DNA of 64,000 nt from Nostoc sp. TCL26-01 (GCF_013393945.1 NZ_CP040297.1:4868001-4932000); one strand, 5' to 3'; counted from the first letter of the stretch, positions 40,096 through 50,088 are shown. Made by a program: numbers and translations. Notes: generated from the letters alone by a model not told the origin.

Positions 40096-43026
40096 ATGTC
40101 TCAAACTTCTGCTTCTGTGAGTGATACACGTCCAACGTTCATCTTAGTCGATGGACATTCTCTGGCTTACCGTTCATACTTCGCCTTTGCTAAAGGGCGG
40201 GATGGCGGCTTACGTACTCAAACCGGTATTCCCACGAGTATTTGCTTTGGTTTTCTGAAATCTTTGCTAGAAGTCATGGCTACACAGCAGCCGCAAGCAA
40301 TAGCTGTAGCTTTTGACTTAGGCTTACCAACCTTTCGCCACGAAGCCGACGATACGTATAAAGCAGATCGTCCAGAAACCCCAGAAGATTTTGTTCCTGA
40401 CTTAAAAAATCTGCACGAATTACTCCAAGGCTTGAACCTGCAAATTTATACTGCACCTGGCTATGAAGCAGACGATGTGCTGGGAACTTTGGCTCAAACA
40501 GCAACTGCGGCTGGATATAAGGTGAAAATTTTAACAGGCGATCGCGATTTATTTCAATTAGTCGATCCTGAAAAGGAAATTACAGTCCTTAATTTTAGCC
40601 CCGATGCTCTTAAGCGCTCTACAAATACGATTACTGAATTTAGTACCGAACAAGTCAAACAGAAAATGGGTGTTTTACCTACACAAATTGTAGATTTTAA
40701 AGCCCTGTGTGGAGATAAATCAGATAACATTCCTGGAGTGAGAGGTATTGGCGAGAAAACAGCAGTCCAGTTACTCAATACCTATAGTTCTCTAGAAAAT
40801 ATTTATAAATCATTAAGTGAAATTAAAGGTGCAACACAAAAAAAATTAGTAGAAGGTAAAGAAAACGCTGAGAAATCACAATATTTAGCAAAAATAGTTA
40901 CAGATGTGCCTTTAGAAGTTAATTTAGCAGATTGTAATTTAAGAGGATTTGATAATACTATACTTGCACCTATTTTAGAAAAATTAGAGTTTAGCTCTTT
41001 TCTAAAGAAAATCAATGAACTGCAACAACAGTTTGGTGGTCAAGTTGCAGAAATACCACAACCAGAAAAATTAGATATAGAAACTGACTTTGATGATGCA
41101 GATATTTCTTTCTACACTGCTGCGGAAACAGAACTAGCACAACAAAGACCAAAGAAACCTATTTCATCAATTCAACCACGCATAATTAATACAGAAGCTC
41201 AACTCACCGCATTAGTTAACATCCTACAAAAATTTACCAACCCAGCAAATCCCGTGGCTTGGGATACAGAAACCAGCGACTTAGAACCACGAGATGCGGC
41301 TTTGGTAGGTATCGGCTGTTGCTGGGGAACACAAGCAGATGAGTTAGCTTATATTCCCTTAAATCATCGAACTGGGGAAAATTTAGCTCTAGAAATTGCC
41401 CTGACAGCATTGCGACCAATTTTAGAAAGTGTTGATTATCCCAAAACTTTCCAAAATGGCAAATTTGATCGTTTAGTTTTCCGCACTCAAGGAATTAACT
41501 TAGCAGGTATTGTCTTTGATCCGATGTTGGCTAGCTATGTTTTAAATCCAGATACTAACCATAATTTAAGTGATTTGACTCTGCGTTACTTGGGTTTAAT
41601 CATTCAAAACTATGTAGACTTAGTTCCCAAAGGAAAAACTATTGCTGATATCGATATCGCTGTGGTTGCAGATTACTGTTGTTTGCAAGTTCATGCCACA
41701 TATCAACTTGTGCCAAAATTGCGTGAGGAACTAGCAAAAAATCCGGCTTTATCCCAGCTACTAACAGATATAGAACAGCCGTTAGAAGCCGTGTTAGCAA
41801 CAATGGAATACACTGGTGTTCGCATTGATTCAGACTATCTAAAAGAACTTTCTCAGCAATTAGAAATAGATTTAGCTAAATTGCAGGAGCAAGCAACAGA
41901 ATTAGCTGGAGAAAAATTTAATTTAGGTTCTCCCAAACAACTGAGTTATATATTGTTTGAAAAATTGGGATTAAGCACCAAATATTCCCGAAAAATTCAG
42001 ACTGGCTATTCTACCGATGCAGCAACATTAGAAAGGCTGCAAGAAATTGATGAAACTGGTTTTGTCAATGCCATTATTGAATATCGGACTTTGGCTAAAT
42101 TAAAGTCTACTTATGTGGATGCTTTGCCAGCGTTAGTCCGTCCAGATACGCAACGGGTACATACTGATTTTAATCAAACTGCCACATCAACTGGTAGGTT
42201 ATCTTCTTCTAATCCCAACTTACAAAATATCCCCATTCGTACAGCCTTTAGTCGGCAAATCCGCAAAGCATTTTTACCAGAATCGGGTTGGTTAATGGTG
42301 GCTGCTGATTACTCGCAAATTGAGTTAAGAATATTGGCTCATTTGAGTCAAGAACCATTATTAGTGCGAGCATATCAGCAGAATGAAGATATTCACACAG
42401 TCACAGCCAAATTAGTCTTTGAAAAAGAAGATATTACAGCAGATGAACGCAGAATAGCTAAGACAATTAATTTTGGTGTAATTTATGGAATGGGTTCTTT
42501 GAAATTTTCTCGCTCCACAGGTATAGATAAAAATGTAGCTAACGAATTTATCAAGCGATTTAACGAACGCTATGCTAAAGTGTTTGCTTATTTAGAGGGA
42601 GTGAAAAAACAAGCGATCGCTCAAGGTTATGTGGAAACTATTCTTGGTCGGCGGCGATATTTTGATTTTACTAGTAATAGTTTACGCAGGTTAAAAGGCA
42701 GCAATCCAGAAGATATTGATTTGAGTAAATTAAAAAATCTTGGTGCTTATGATGCTGGATTACTGCGTTCCGCAGCCAATGCTCCCATTCAAGGTTCTAG
42801 TGCTGATATTATCAAAATTGCTATGGTCAGATTGCACGAAGTTCTAAAACAATATCAAGCGCGATTGTTATTACAAGTTCATGATGAATTAGTGTTAGAA
42901 GTTCCTCCTTCTGAATGGGCAGAATTACAATTACAAATTAAATCGGTGATGGAAAATGCAGTGAAATTAACTGTGCCTTTGTTAGTAGAAGCTCGTGCAG
43001 GGGATAATTGGATGGAAACAAAGTAA
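40096..43026 (+). CDS. polA: DNA polymerase I
   Basis: Used in replication primer removal and repair. Three domains: 5'-3' exonuclease (about 1-295), 3'-5' exonuclease-like (about 370-560) and polymerase A (about 590-976). Polymerase motifs are intact: VAADYSQIELR with Asp738, KTINFGVIYG, and VHDELV with Asp930. In the 3'-5' exonuclease, Asp390/Glu392 (DTET) and Asp458 are present, but the Exo III motif is YCCLQ (Tyr527 to Gln531) where Asp is expected at the fifth place. ATG at 40096 (MSQTSAS) with AAGG before it is preferred; an in-frame TTG at 40039 would add 19 residues. Confidence 0.96.
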   Translation: MSQTSASVSDTRPTFILVDGHSLAYRSYFAFAKGRDGGLRTQTGIPTSICFGFLKSLLEVMATQQPQAIAVAFDLGLPTFRHEADDTYKADRPETPEDFVPDLKNLHELLQGLNLQIYTAPGYEADDVLGTLAQTATAAGYKVKILTGDRDLFQLVDPEKEITVLNFSPDALKRSTNTITEFSTEQVKQKMGVLPTQIVDFKALCGDKSDNIPGVRGIGEKTAVQLLNTYSSLENIYKSLSEIKGATQKKLVEGKENAEKSQYLAKIVTDVPLEVNLADCNLRGFDNTILAPILEKLEFSSFLKKINELQQQFGGQVAEIPQPEKLDIETDFDDADISFYTAAETELAQQRPKKPISSIQPRIINTEAQLTALVNILQKFTNPANPVAWDTETSDLEPRDAALVGIGCCWGTQADELAYIPLNHRTGENLALEIALTALRPILESVDYPKTFQNGKFDRLVFRTQGINLAGIVFDPMLASYVLNPDTNHNLSDLTLRYLGLIIQNYVDLVPKGKTIADIDIAVVADYCCLQVHATYQLVPKLREELAKNPALSQLLTDIEQPLEAVLATMEYTGVRIDSDYLKELSQQLEIDLAKLQEQATELAGEKFNLGSPKQLSYILFEKLGLSTKYSRKIQTGYSTDAATLERLQEIDETGFVNAIIEYRTLAKLKSTYVDALPALVRPDTQRVHTDFNQTATSTGRLSSSNPNLQNIPIRTAFSRQIRKAFLPESGWLMVAADYSQIELRILAHLSQEPLLVRAYQQNEDIHTVTAKLVFEKEDITADERRIAKTINFGVIYGMGSLKFSRSTGIDKNVANEFIKRFNERYAKVFAYLEGVKKQAIAQGYVETILGRRRYFDFTSNSLRRLKGSNPEDIDLSKLKNLGAYDAGLLRSAANAPIQGSSADIIKIAMVRLHEVLKQYQARLLLQVHDELVLEVPPSEWAELQLQIKSVMENAVKLTVPLLVEARAGDNWMETK

Positions 43027-43070
43027 ATTAATCCGAGTCAATCGAGATTACTGGTGTTATCTACTCAAAT

Positions 43071-44042
43071 ATGCCAATCTACGGTGCGGATGCAATTAAT
43101 TTTCATGGGGTGAATGGCGATCGCTATTGGTTCCACGAGCCGTATGCTTATACTGGCGTGGCTGATATTGATGAACGTCTCAGTGGCTTTCCTGTCGCCG
43201 TTTTTTTGCCAAATCACAGGCCAAGACAGCACACACCCCTAGTCATCGGTTTGCAGGGTATGTGTGCGCCTTATGGTTGGAACGCCTTTATTGTCCCGAC
43301 ACTGACACAAATGGGGATAGCCGTAGCTTTATTTGACCCACCATTGGCGGGTGAACGTAGCTTAGTTCGTACCTCCACAGCTTTAGTCCAGAACGAGATC
43401 AAACCATTAATTGAACGGGGTATTCCCTTCGATACAGCCCTGTTTTTGTCTATATTTCAGAGAACAGCCAGTGACATTGCCATGATACGCGAATTTTGTG
43501 GCGATCGCTACGGACTCACTGATCCACGAATAGCACTATTTGGTGTCAGTATGGGTGTGCTGCTATCCGCCTACGCTTTTACCGCCAATGGTTTAGGAGA
43601 AAGATTGCTAGGAACCATTGGTCATGCTGATTTGCCATCTTTTGCTAAAAGTTGGGGTTATCCAGTTTTGCCAGACATCGCCGCTTCACCTGTTGGTATA
43701 TTAGCCGAAATAGTGTTAAAAAGATTACGTCCAGATATGCGGTCTGTAATCAAGTTGTTACAGTTAACTAAAAAGCTGAAATATCAGGATGAATATGCTT
43801 GGAACTGTAACCCGATGAATTACATTCAACAAGTCAGGCTACCTCGTAAAGTTCGCTTTTTACTTGGTGCTAACGATTCCATTGTCAATATTCAAGATGC
43901 CCGGACTTGCGCTCAAAAATTTCCTGATGGAGAATGTTATGTTGTTCCTGGGATGGGACATGGAACAAGACACTGGGGTGTTTCCTTCGTCGATCATGTA
44001 CGCTATTTTTTGGTGACTCAATTGGGTGATTGGCAAGATTAA
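43071..44042 (+). CDS. Alpha/beta hydrolase
   Basis: A 323-residue cytoplasmic hydrolase-fold protein. The nucleophile elbow is LFGVSMGV, the acid is Asp in GANDSIVN and the catalytic His in GMGHGTRHW. IGLQGMCAPYG gives the oxyanion region. There is no signal peptide. It starts 44 bp after polA and could be read through from it. The substrate cannot be assigned; esterase or lipase-like activity is likely. Confidence 0.85.
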   Translation: MPIYGADAINFHGVNGDRYWFHEPYAYTGVADIDERLSGFPVAVFLPNHRPRQHTPLVIGLQGMCAPYGWNAFIVPTLTQMGIAVALFDPPLAGERSLVRTSTALVQNEIKPLIERGIPFDTALFLSIFQRTASDIAMIREFCGDRYGLTDPRIALFGVSMGVLLSAYAFTANGLGERLLGTIGHADLPSFAKSWGYPVLPDIAASPVGILAEIVLKRLRPDMRSVIKLLQLTKKLKYQDEYAWNCNPMNYIQQVRLPRKVRFLLGANDSIVNIQDARTCAQKFPDGECYVVPGMGHGTRHWGVSFVDHVRYFLVTQLGDWQD

Positions 44043-44538
44043 ACTCTTTTAACGGGAACAGGTGACAGGTGACAGGTGACAGGGAATAGGGAATAGAGAA
44101 TAGAGCAGGGTGTTGGACTCTTATTTAGAGACTTCCAGAAAATAAAATATTCAATGGGTGATAGCAAATATGATTATGGGATTTTTCCTCCCCTGCCAAA
44201 TCAGTTACCAGTTAACAGTTATCAGTTACCAGTTAATAAACGTTCACTGTTCACTGTTTACACCCCTGCCTCCCCTGCTCACTAAAGCGATAGAGTTACC
44301 CTTTACGCCTTAGTTCTACACAACCTGCTATTAGCATTCACTTAACTGTATTGAGTTCTCAAGAAGTTAAATTACTATTCTTAATCAAAAAATCATCAAA
44401 ATTTAAAATGTTCAAGGCAAATTGAAAGATTGTGTAAACCTTGAGGATTTAATTTTTTGATGAATGAAGTTTTTGTGTATATTTGCAGTTGGTATAAAAT
44501 AATTGCTTTTACAAAAATATAAAAACTAATTTGTAGTT
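44043..44538. other. 496-bp intergenic region, half repeats
   Basis: The first half is repetitive: GGTGACA and GGGAATA units at about 44060-44105, then the dispersed repeat 44130-44282. The second half (44290-44538) is AT-rich leader and promoter DNA for the sugar transferase gene, without a gene of its own. Confidence 0.6.
44130..44282 (-). repeat. Dispersed repeat, copy 2, interrupted by a second repeat
   Basis: Inverted copy of 2921-2999. Between two GGCAGGGG blocks it contains about 70 bp of GTGAACAGTGAAC...GGTAACTGATTTGG, a block also found at 27519 and 36120. Comparison with copy 1 shows where the block entered or was lost. Confidence 0.85.
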
Positions 44539-45246
44539 ATGTTAATACCCAATTTGACTTCTAAGCTAGGAAAAACCTCTGTGAATCAACTATCTGTTGT
44601 ACATCATCCACATTTAAATAAGTTTTCACAACAGTCTTTACATCCTTCCACTATCAGTATAACAAAAAGATTTATTGATATTTTAGGAGCAATTGTTGGG
44701 TTGTTCATCACAACTGTAATTGCCATCCCCATAGCAATTATTACTTTGATCATTGACCCCGGCCCAATATTTTATTCGCAAATTCGTTGCGGTTTAAATG
44801 GACGGAATTTTCGCATTTGGAAATTTCGGTCTATGGTGGTTAATGCCGATAAACTCAAGCATTTGGTGAAAAATCAAGCCCAGGGTCACATTTTCAAATC
44901 GGTGAATGATCCACGCATCACTTCTGTCGGGAAATTCTTACGTCGTACCAGCTTAGACGAATTTCCCCAATTTTGGAATGTTTTAATTGGGGATATGAGT
45001 TTGGTAGGAACTCGTCCACCCACACCTGATGAAGTGATGCACTATGAACCGCGTCACTGGGAAAGATTAAGAGTGAAGCCGGGGATGACTGGAGAATGGC
45101 AAACAAGAGGACGTTCTAGTATTAAAGACTTTGAAACTATTGTGCAAATGGATCTAGATTATCAGCGTAAATGGTCGATCGCTTACGATCTCCATCTTGT
45201 ATACAAAACTATATGGGTAGTCTTGAAAAAAAGTGGGGCTTGTTAA
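44539..45246 (+). CDS. Polyprenyl-phosphate sugar-1-phosphate transferase
   Basis: An initiating transferase for surface polysaccharide that moves a sugar-1-phosphate onto undecaprenyl phosphate. A membrane-embedded helix lies at about 49-75 (ILGAIVGLFITTVIAI). The catalytic domain has KFRSMVVNAD, the DPRITSVGKFLRRTSLDEFPQ signature and GTRPPTP, followed by VKPGMTGEWQTRGRSS. It has only the C-terminal domain of WcaJ-type enzymes. It is convergent with the ABC permease with a single base between stop codons. The sugar is unknown. Confidence 0.9.
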   Translation: MLIPNLTSKLGKTSVNQLSVVHHPHLNKFSQQSLHPSTISITKRFIDILGAIVGLFITTVIAIPIAIITLIIDPGPIFYSQIRCGLNGRNFRIWKFRSMVVNADKLKHLVKNQAQGHIFKSVNDPRITSVGKFLRRTSLDEFPQFWNVLIGDMSLVGTRPPTPDEVMHYEPRHWERLRVKPGMTGEWQTRGRSSIKDFETIVQMDLDYQRKWSIAYDLHLVYKTIWVVLKKSGAC

Positions 45247-45247
45247 A

Positions 45248-46090
45248 TTAACCTTTGATACCACTACCAGTATCTGTAGCGACAATGTAACGCTGTAGGA
45301 TTAAAAATAATATTAATACAGGTGCGATCGCTATAACTGAACCAGCCGCAACTAAACGCCAGTCAAGAGAGAATGTCCCTGCCAGTTTGGCTACACCTAG
45401 AGGTAGGGTGTACAAGTTTTCATCTTGAATCACAATTAAAGGCCAGAGAAAATCACTCCAAGAGCCAATAAATACGAAAATAGCCAGAGTTACCAGTGCA
45501 GGACGAACTGCTGGGATCATAATATGCCACCACAAGCCTAATTCTGAACTACCATCCATCCTTGCGGCTTCCTCTATTTCCTTGGGAACACCCATGAAAG
45601 CTTGTCTTAAGAGAAAAATCCCAAAAGCAGAAGCCAAGCTAGGAAAAATCATGCCCAGATAAGTATTGCGTAACCCCAACTGCACAGTCAGAATGTATAG
45701 GGGGATCATGACAATTTGAAAGGGAATCATAATCGTAGATACGATCGCCACAAAAATCCAGTCCCTTCCCGGAAATGATAATCTTGCTAAAGGGTACGCA
45801 GCTAAAGCACAAAATAAAAGATTCAAGCCCACAGTTAACACCGCTACCAAGGTGCTGTTGTATAAATACTGACTAAAAGGTAAAGAATTCCAGACAGTGA
45901 CAAAGTTGTCTATTGTAGGTTGACTAGGTAATAACTGCGGTGGCGACTGTAAAATATTTTCGCTGGGTGACTTTAAAGCTGTACTAATCAGCCACAGTAG
46001 AGGAAAGAGAGTTACTAGAGCGATCGCTGCCAATAACCCATACATTACCACCATTCGCCAACGCCAGTTTGCAGTTTTCCCAGTCATCAT
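45248..46090 (-). CDS. Carbohydrate ABC transporter permease (MalG type)
   Basis: A 280-residue permease with six transmembrane helices. The EAA loop that contacts the ATPase is EEAARMDGSSELGLWWHIM, in its usual place between helices 4 and 5. It would work with a MalF-type permease, a solute-binding protein and an ATPase, none of which is in the window, so it is an orphan member. It is followed by one base and then the convergent sugar transferase stop. Confidence 0.92.
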   Translation of the reverse strand: MMTGKTANWRWRMVVMYGLLAAIALVTLFPLLWLISTALKSPSENILQSPPQLLPSQPTIDNFVTVWNSLPFSQYLYNSTLVAVLTVGLNLLFCALAAYPLARLSFPGRDWIFVAIVSTIMIPFQIVMIPLYILTVQLGLRNTYLGMIFPSLASAFGIFLLRQAFMGVPKEIEEAARMDGSSELGLWWHIMIPAVRPALVTLAIFVFIGSWSDFLWPLIVIQDENLYTLPLGVAKLAGTFSLDWRLVAAGSVIAIAPVLILFLILQRYIVATDTGSGIKG

Positions 46091-46131
46091 TGACCCACTT
46101 AATTTTGACTACAGCCTAAGTTTAACTACTT

Positions 46132-46719
46132 TCAGGTAGCATCAGAGTGGCTGGTCTTGAACTCAGTTTCTGTACAAACAGCTTGTAATGGCAAATCCCA
46201 ACTAGCAACAGGTAATTGGGGTAAATAAGCAAAATCAAAGACAATACCTATAGTGAATTTTTGTGACCACTCTGGAGAATTGAGCAAGCGATCGTAATAT
46301 CCTCCACCATAGCCCAAGCGATATCCACGATAGTCACAAGCAACACTGGGGACAAGGATTAAATCAACGTCGTCAGGATTGATGATCGGGGCTTGAGAAG
46401 ATGGTTCTGAAATACCGTAATTATTAATATTTAAAGAATCTGTCTGTGTCCAAATATGCCAACAGAGGGATTGACCAACGCAGCGAGGAAACCCCCAAAA
46501 ATGTTTCGTGTTGGTAAATAAAGGACTGAGATCAGGTTCTTGACGAAAACTGAAATAAGCAAGTATTGTGTTTGCTTGGATAAAGAGAGTAGAAGATTGT
46601 AGCTGAGTGCAAATGCGATCGCTTTTTTCCTTCCACTCTCCAACAGACATTGACTGCCGAGTTTTAATTAAAGTCCGGCGTAATTCAGTTTTACTTTTTT
46701 GATGGTCAACATTATCCAT
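46132..46719 (-). CDS. 5-formyltetrahydrofolate cyclo-ligase
   Basis: It converts 5-formyl-THF to 5,10-methenyl-THF using ATP, returning stored folate to the active pool. The signature RLGYGGGYYDRLL is present near residue 130-142, with LRRTLIKTRQSM at the N-terminus for substrate binding. The 195-residue length is normal. It lies between the ABC permease and the GDP-fucose genes but has no functional link with them. Confidence 0.93.
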   Translation of the reverse strand: MDNVDHQKSKTELRRTLIKTRQSMSVGEWKEKSDRICTQLQSSTLFIQANTILAYFSFRQEPDLSPLFTNTKHFWGFPRCVGQSLCWHIWTQTDSLNINNYGISEPSSQAPIINPDDVDLILVPSVACDYRGYRLGYGGGYYDRLLNSPEWSQKFTIGIVFDFAYLPQLPVASWDLPLQAVCTETEFKTSHSDAT

Positions 46720-46783
46720 CGAAATCTTAGGTTATGAGGAACAGGTTATAGGATAAAGGTTACACTTCCCTGTCCCCTGTCCC

Positions 46784-47728
46784 CTAAACAGCGTTTTGCC
46801 GATACCAATCAATCGTATTTTTCAACCCCTGCTTAAAGTCTACCTGAGCAGTGAAGTTAAAAGCTTGCTTGGCTCGTTCAGTATCCAAACAACGCCGGGG
46901 TTGACCGTTAGGTTTGTCAGTTTCCCAAACAATTTCTCCGGTAAACTCCATCAATTCGCAAATCAGAGTGACCAAATCAAGGATAGAAATCTCATAACCA
47001 GTTCCCAAGTTAACTGGTTCAGATTCATTGTAGAATTGCGTCCCCATGACGATACCCAATGCGGCATCATCAGAGTACAAAAACTCACGGGTAGGACTAC
47101 CATCACCCCAAACAGGGAGTTGTTTATCTCCCCTGATTTGAGCTTCATGGACTTTGCGAATTAACGCGGGAATGACATGAGAACTTCCTGGGTCGAAGTT
47201 ATCTTCAGGCCCATATAAATTTACTGGTAGTAAGTAGATGCCATTAAAACCATACTGCTGCCGATAAGATTGCAGTTGGACTAATAGAGCTTTTTTAGCA
47301 ATTCCGTAGGGAGCGTTAGTTTCTTCTGGATAACCGTTCCACAAATCATCCTCTTTAAAAGGTACTGGGGTGAATTTAGGATAGGCGCAGATTGTTCCCA
47401 CACACACGAATTTTTCTACATTGGCCTGATAAGCTGCATGGATGAGTTGCGTACCCATGATCAAATTATCGTAGAACAACTCTGCGGGTTTTTCGCGGTT
47501 GAGTCCAATACCACCAACATGAGCCGCTAAGTGAATGATAATGTCTTGCTGATCAACTGCTCGCTGGCAATTTTCCATGACACGCAAATCCAAGTCACGC
47601 GATCGCGGTACACTAATTTTCGCTACATCAGCCCCAGCCTGACATAGCTGATTAATCACCTGACGACCTAAAAACCCTGCCCCACCGGTGACGAGAATTC
47701 GCTTATTTTTTAGTTCTAAGGCGGTCAT
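46784..47728 (-). CDS. fcl: GDP-L-fucose synthase
   Basis: A dual-function epimerase/reductase that turns GDP-4-keto-6-deoxymannose into GDP-L-fucose. An extended SDR with NADP-binding TGGAGFLG at residues 14-21 and the catalytic Tyr-x-x-x-Lys in PYGIAKKALL. NLYGPEDNFDP and PTREFLYSDD are family signatures. AAGGA lies 8 bases before the ATG. It starts 22 bp after gmd, its pathway partner, so they form an operon. Confidence 0.95.
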   Translation of the reverse strand: MTALELKNKRILVTGGAGFLGRQVINQLCQAGADVAKISVPRSRDLDLRVMENCQRAVDQQDIIIHLAAHVGGIGLNREKPAELFYDNLIMGTQLIHAAYQANVEKFVCVGTICAYPKFTPVPFKEDDLWNGYPEETNAPYGIAKKALLVQLQSYRQQYGFNGIYLLPVNLYGPEDNFDPGSSHVIPALIRKVHEAQIRGDKQLPVWGDGSPTREFLYSDDAALGIVMGTQFYNESEPVNLGTGYEISILDLVTLICELMEFTGEIVWETDKPNGQPRRCLDTERAKQAFNFTAQVDFKQGLKNTIDWYRQNAV

Positions 47729-47750
47729 ATTTTTATCCTTGGAAGGTTAA

Positions 47751-48833
47751 TCAGAAGTGGAGAGCGCCCAATTCTTGACGAATAGTGGCTATATCGCGCT
47801 GTGACAGGTGTGAACCATTACCATTGGGTGAAGTCAGACCCAAAGCTTGTAAATCTGCCTCTACCATCAACGCGACTAGTTCTGGAAAAGTAACGGAAGG
47901 TTTCCAGCCCAACTTTTGCTGTGCTTTGGTAGAGTCACCGATTAATAAATCCACTTCGGCTGGACGCAGATAACGTTCGTCAAACTCCACATGATCTTCC
48001 CAGTTGAGATTGACATGACTAAAGGCTAGTTCTAGAAATTCTTTTACCGAGTGAGTTTCCCCTGTGGCAATTACGTAATCATCTGATTGTTCTTGTTGCA
48101 ACATTAACCACATTGCCCGGACATAATCTTTAGCGTAACCCCAATCTCGCTTGGCATCAAGATTACCCATGTAGATGTTTTTCTGCTTCCCGGCGACAAT
48201 TCGAGCCACAGCTCTGGTAATTTTGCGAGTCACAAAGGTTTCACCACGACGGGGTGATTCATGGTTAAAAAGGATACCGTTGCAAGCGAATAGATTATAA
48301 GATTCGCGGTAATTGACAGTTTGCCAGTGAGCGTAGACTTTGGCGCAAGCGTAGGGACTGCGGGGATAAAACGGTGTTGTTTCACTTTGGGGTACGGCTT
48401 GAACTAGACCATACATTTCTGAGGAGCCTGCTTGATAAAAGCGCACTTGAATACCTGTGCGTCTTTCGTAATCTCGAATGGCTTCTAGTAGGCGCAGGGT
48501 TCCCATACCCACGGCATCTACTGTATATTCTGGTGAATCAAAACTAACTCTGACGTGGGATTGAGCGCCCAAATTATAAATTTCTGTAGGTTGGACTTCT
48601 TCTAAAATCCTTCGCAGCGTTGTACCGTCGGTTAAATCACCGTAGTGAAGAAATAACCGCACTCCCTCTTTATGGGGGTCTTCATAAATGTGATCGATGC
48701 GGTCAGTATTGAAGGTAGAAGTCCGGCGAATAATACCATGAACTTCATAGCCTTGCTCTAACAAAAATTCACTCAGGTATGAACCATCTTGACCAGTGAT
48801 ACCGGTAATCAACGCTCGCTTGTTTTGCGCCAT
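47751..48833 (-). CDS. gmd: GDP-mannose 4,6-dehydratase
   Basis: It converts GDP-D-mannose to GDP-4-keto-6-deoxymannose. Extended SDR: GITGQDGSYL at 11-20 binds NADP, and SSEMYG and YACAK give catalytic Thr/Ser/Glu-Tyr-Lys residues. NHESPRRGETFVTRK and GNLDAKRDWGYAKDY are the GMD-specific segments. The 360-residue length is standard. AGGA is upstream of the ATG. The product is used by the next gene, fcl. A paralogue of a different subgroup is at 60465-61436. Confidence 0.96.
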   Translation of the reverse strand: MAQNKRALITGITGQDGSYLSEFLLEQGYEVHGIIRRTSTFNTDRIDHIYEDPHKEGVRLFLHYGDLTDGTTLRRILEEVQPTEIYNLGAQSHVRVSFDSPEYTVDAVGMGTLRLLEAIRDYERRTGIQVRFYQAGSSEMYGLVQAVPQSETTPFYPRSPYACAKVYAHWQTVNYRESYNLFACNGILFNHESPRRGETFVTRKITRAVARIVAGKQKNIYMGNLDAKRDWGYAKDYVRAMWLMLQQEQSDDYVIATGETHSVKEFLELAFSHVNLNWEDHVEFDERYLRPAEVDLLIGDSTKAQQKLGWKPSVTFPELVALMVEADLQALGLTSPNGNGSHLSQRDIATIRQELGALHF

Positions 48834-49219
48834 GCTCTATTATTCCTTTTTGTGTGTATTGAATTTTTGGTAGGTCAATTGATACAACCTAGCAGGTAAT
48901 CACTAAATTGCCTAATGGTGAACTTACGAGTTTTACAGGACACAGGGATTTTATCGTAAATAAATATACTTAATAAAGTTGAAGATTTTAGGAAAATTTA
49001 CGACTGAAGCAGCATAAATAAAGCTGTATCAGAAATTTTACTGAATATTTGAGACAATTGCGCGAGATTTTTCTTTGCCAAAACTTTACATAAGAGAGAT
49101 TTTATTCAGTCAAAGTTAACAAAAAGCGAGAAATGTATCAAGTGAAATTTGGTTTTTGAATTTTAAATTGATATTGAGGGGCATTAACTGCCCCTGAAAA
49201 GAAAAGTTTTATGATTGCA
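48834..49219. other. 386-bp AT-rich gap between gmd and the second sugar transferase
   Basis: No open frame, repeat array or clear hairpin was seen. It must hold the gmd-fcl promoter. Confidence 0.5.
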
Positions 49220-49978
49220 TCAGTATGCTCCGTTATTTTTTGGCATAATGACGACATCGATGGTTTTAAATATAATCCATAGATCCAACCACAGGTTCCT
49301 GGATTTGACATAATACAAATCTATTTGGACTCGACGTGGATAGGGAATGTCATTACGTCCAGAGACTTGCCATAATCCGGTAATTCCTGGTCGGATTGTT
49401 AAAACTTGCTCGATGTGATCGCCGTATTTTGGTAATTCTTCTGCTACTAAGGGGCGTGGCCCAACAACACTCATATCCCCTTTTAAAACGTTCCAGAACT
49501 GGGGAAACTCATCTAAACTAGTGATTCGTAAAAATCGACCAATACTAGTGATTCGAGGGTCTTTTTTGAGCTTAAAGCTATTTTCAAATTCTTGCCGCAA
49601 CTGTGGGGATGTTTCCATCATTTGCATGAGGATTTCATCTGCATTGGTCACCATTGTGCGGAATTTAATACAATTAAAGGGCTTGTAATTTTTGCCTATT
49701 CTTTCCTGTACGTAAAAAATCGGCCCTTCTGAACTGAGAGCAATCAGCAAAGCCAAAATTAGATAGACGGGTGAGAACAGGATCAACACCAATAACGAAA
49801 ACACAATATCGAAAAGTCTTTTAGCAAACTCTCCGTTTAAATCCTGCAAAGACAAACCTTTGGGTTTGATTTTAGGTGTCTTTGTTTTTTGACCACGCTT
49901 AACAGTAGAACGCATAGACGGGCTAGCTTCTTGCCGTAAACGTCGCTTGCCGGAGAGGAGTGAGCTCTGGGCAGTCAT
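49220..49978 (-). CDS. Polyprenyl-phosphate sugar-1-phosphate transferase (second)
   Basis: A second initiating sugar transferase. A basic N-terminal tail (about 1-45) precedes one membrane helix (LFDIVFSLLVLILFSPV). The catalytic domain has KFRTMVTNADE, DPRITSIGRFLRITSLDEF and VGPRPL, then RPGITGLWQVSGRN. ATG at 49978 is chosen: AAGGAG sits at proper spacing before it, while the neighbouring ATG at 49981 is too close. It is followed in this region by glycosyltransferases, as expected for a polysaccharide cluster. It differs from the 44539 enzyme, so two lipid-linked chains may be started. Confidence 0.92.
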   Translation of the reverse strand: MTAQSSLLSGKRRLRQEASPSMRSTVKRGQKTKTPKIKPKGLSLQDLNGEFAKRLFDIVFSLLVLILFSPVYLILALLIALSSEGPIFYVQERIGKNYKPFNCIKFRTMVTNADEILMQMMETSPQLRQEFENSFKLKKDPRITSIGRFLRITSLDEFPQFWNVLKGDMSVVGPRPLVAEELPKYGDHIEQVLTIRPGITGLWQVSGRNDIPYPRRVQIDLYYVKSRNLWLDLWIIFKTIDVVIMPKNNGAY

Positions 49979-50088
49979 CATACTCCTTAATAATCCACAC
50001 CACACATAGTCCCAATCTTAAAGCCAAAAGGAGGTGCTTCTGGGGTTAAATTGCCAAAAGCATACAAAACAATTACAAAAAATTTTGG

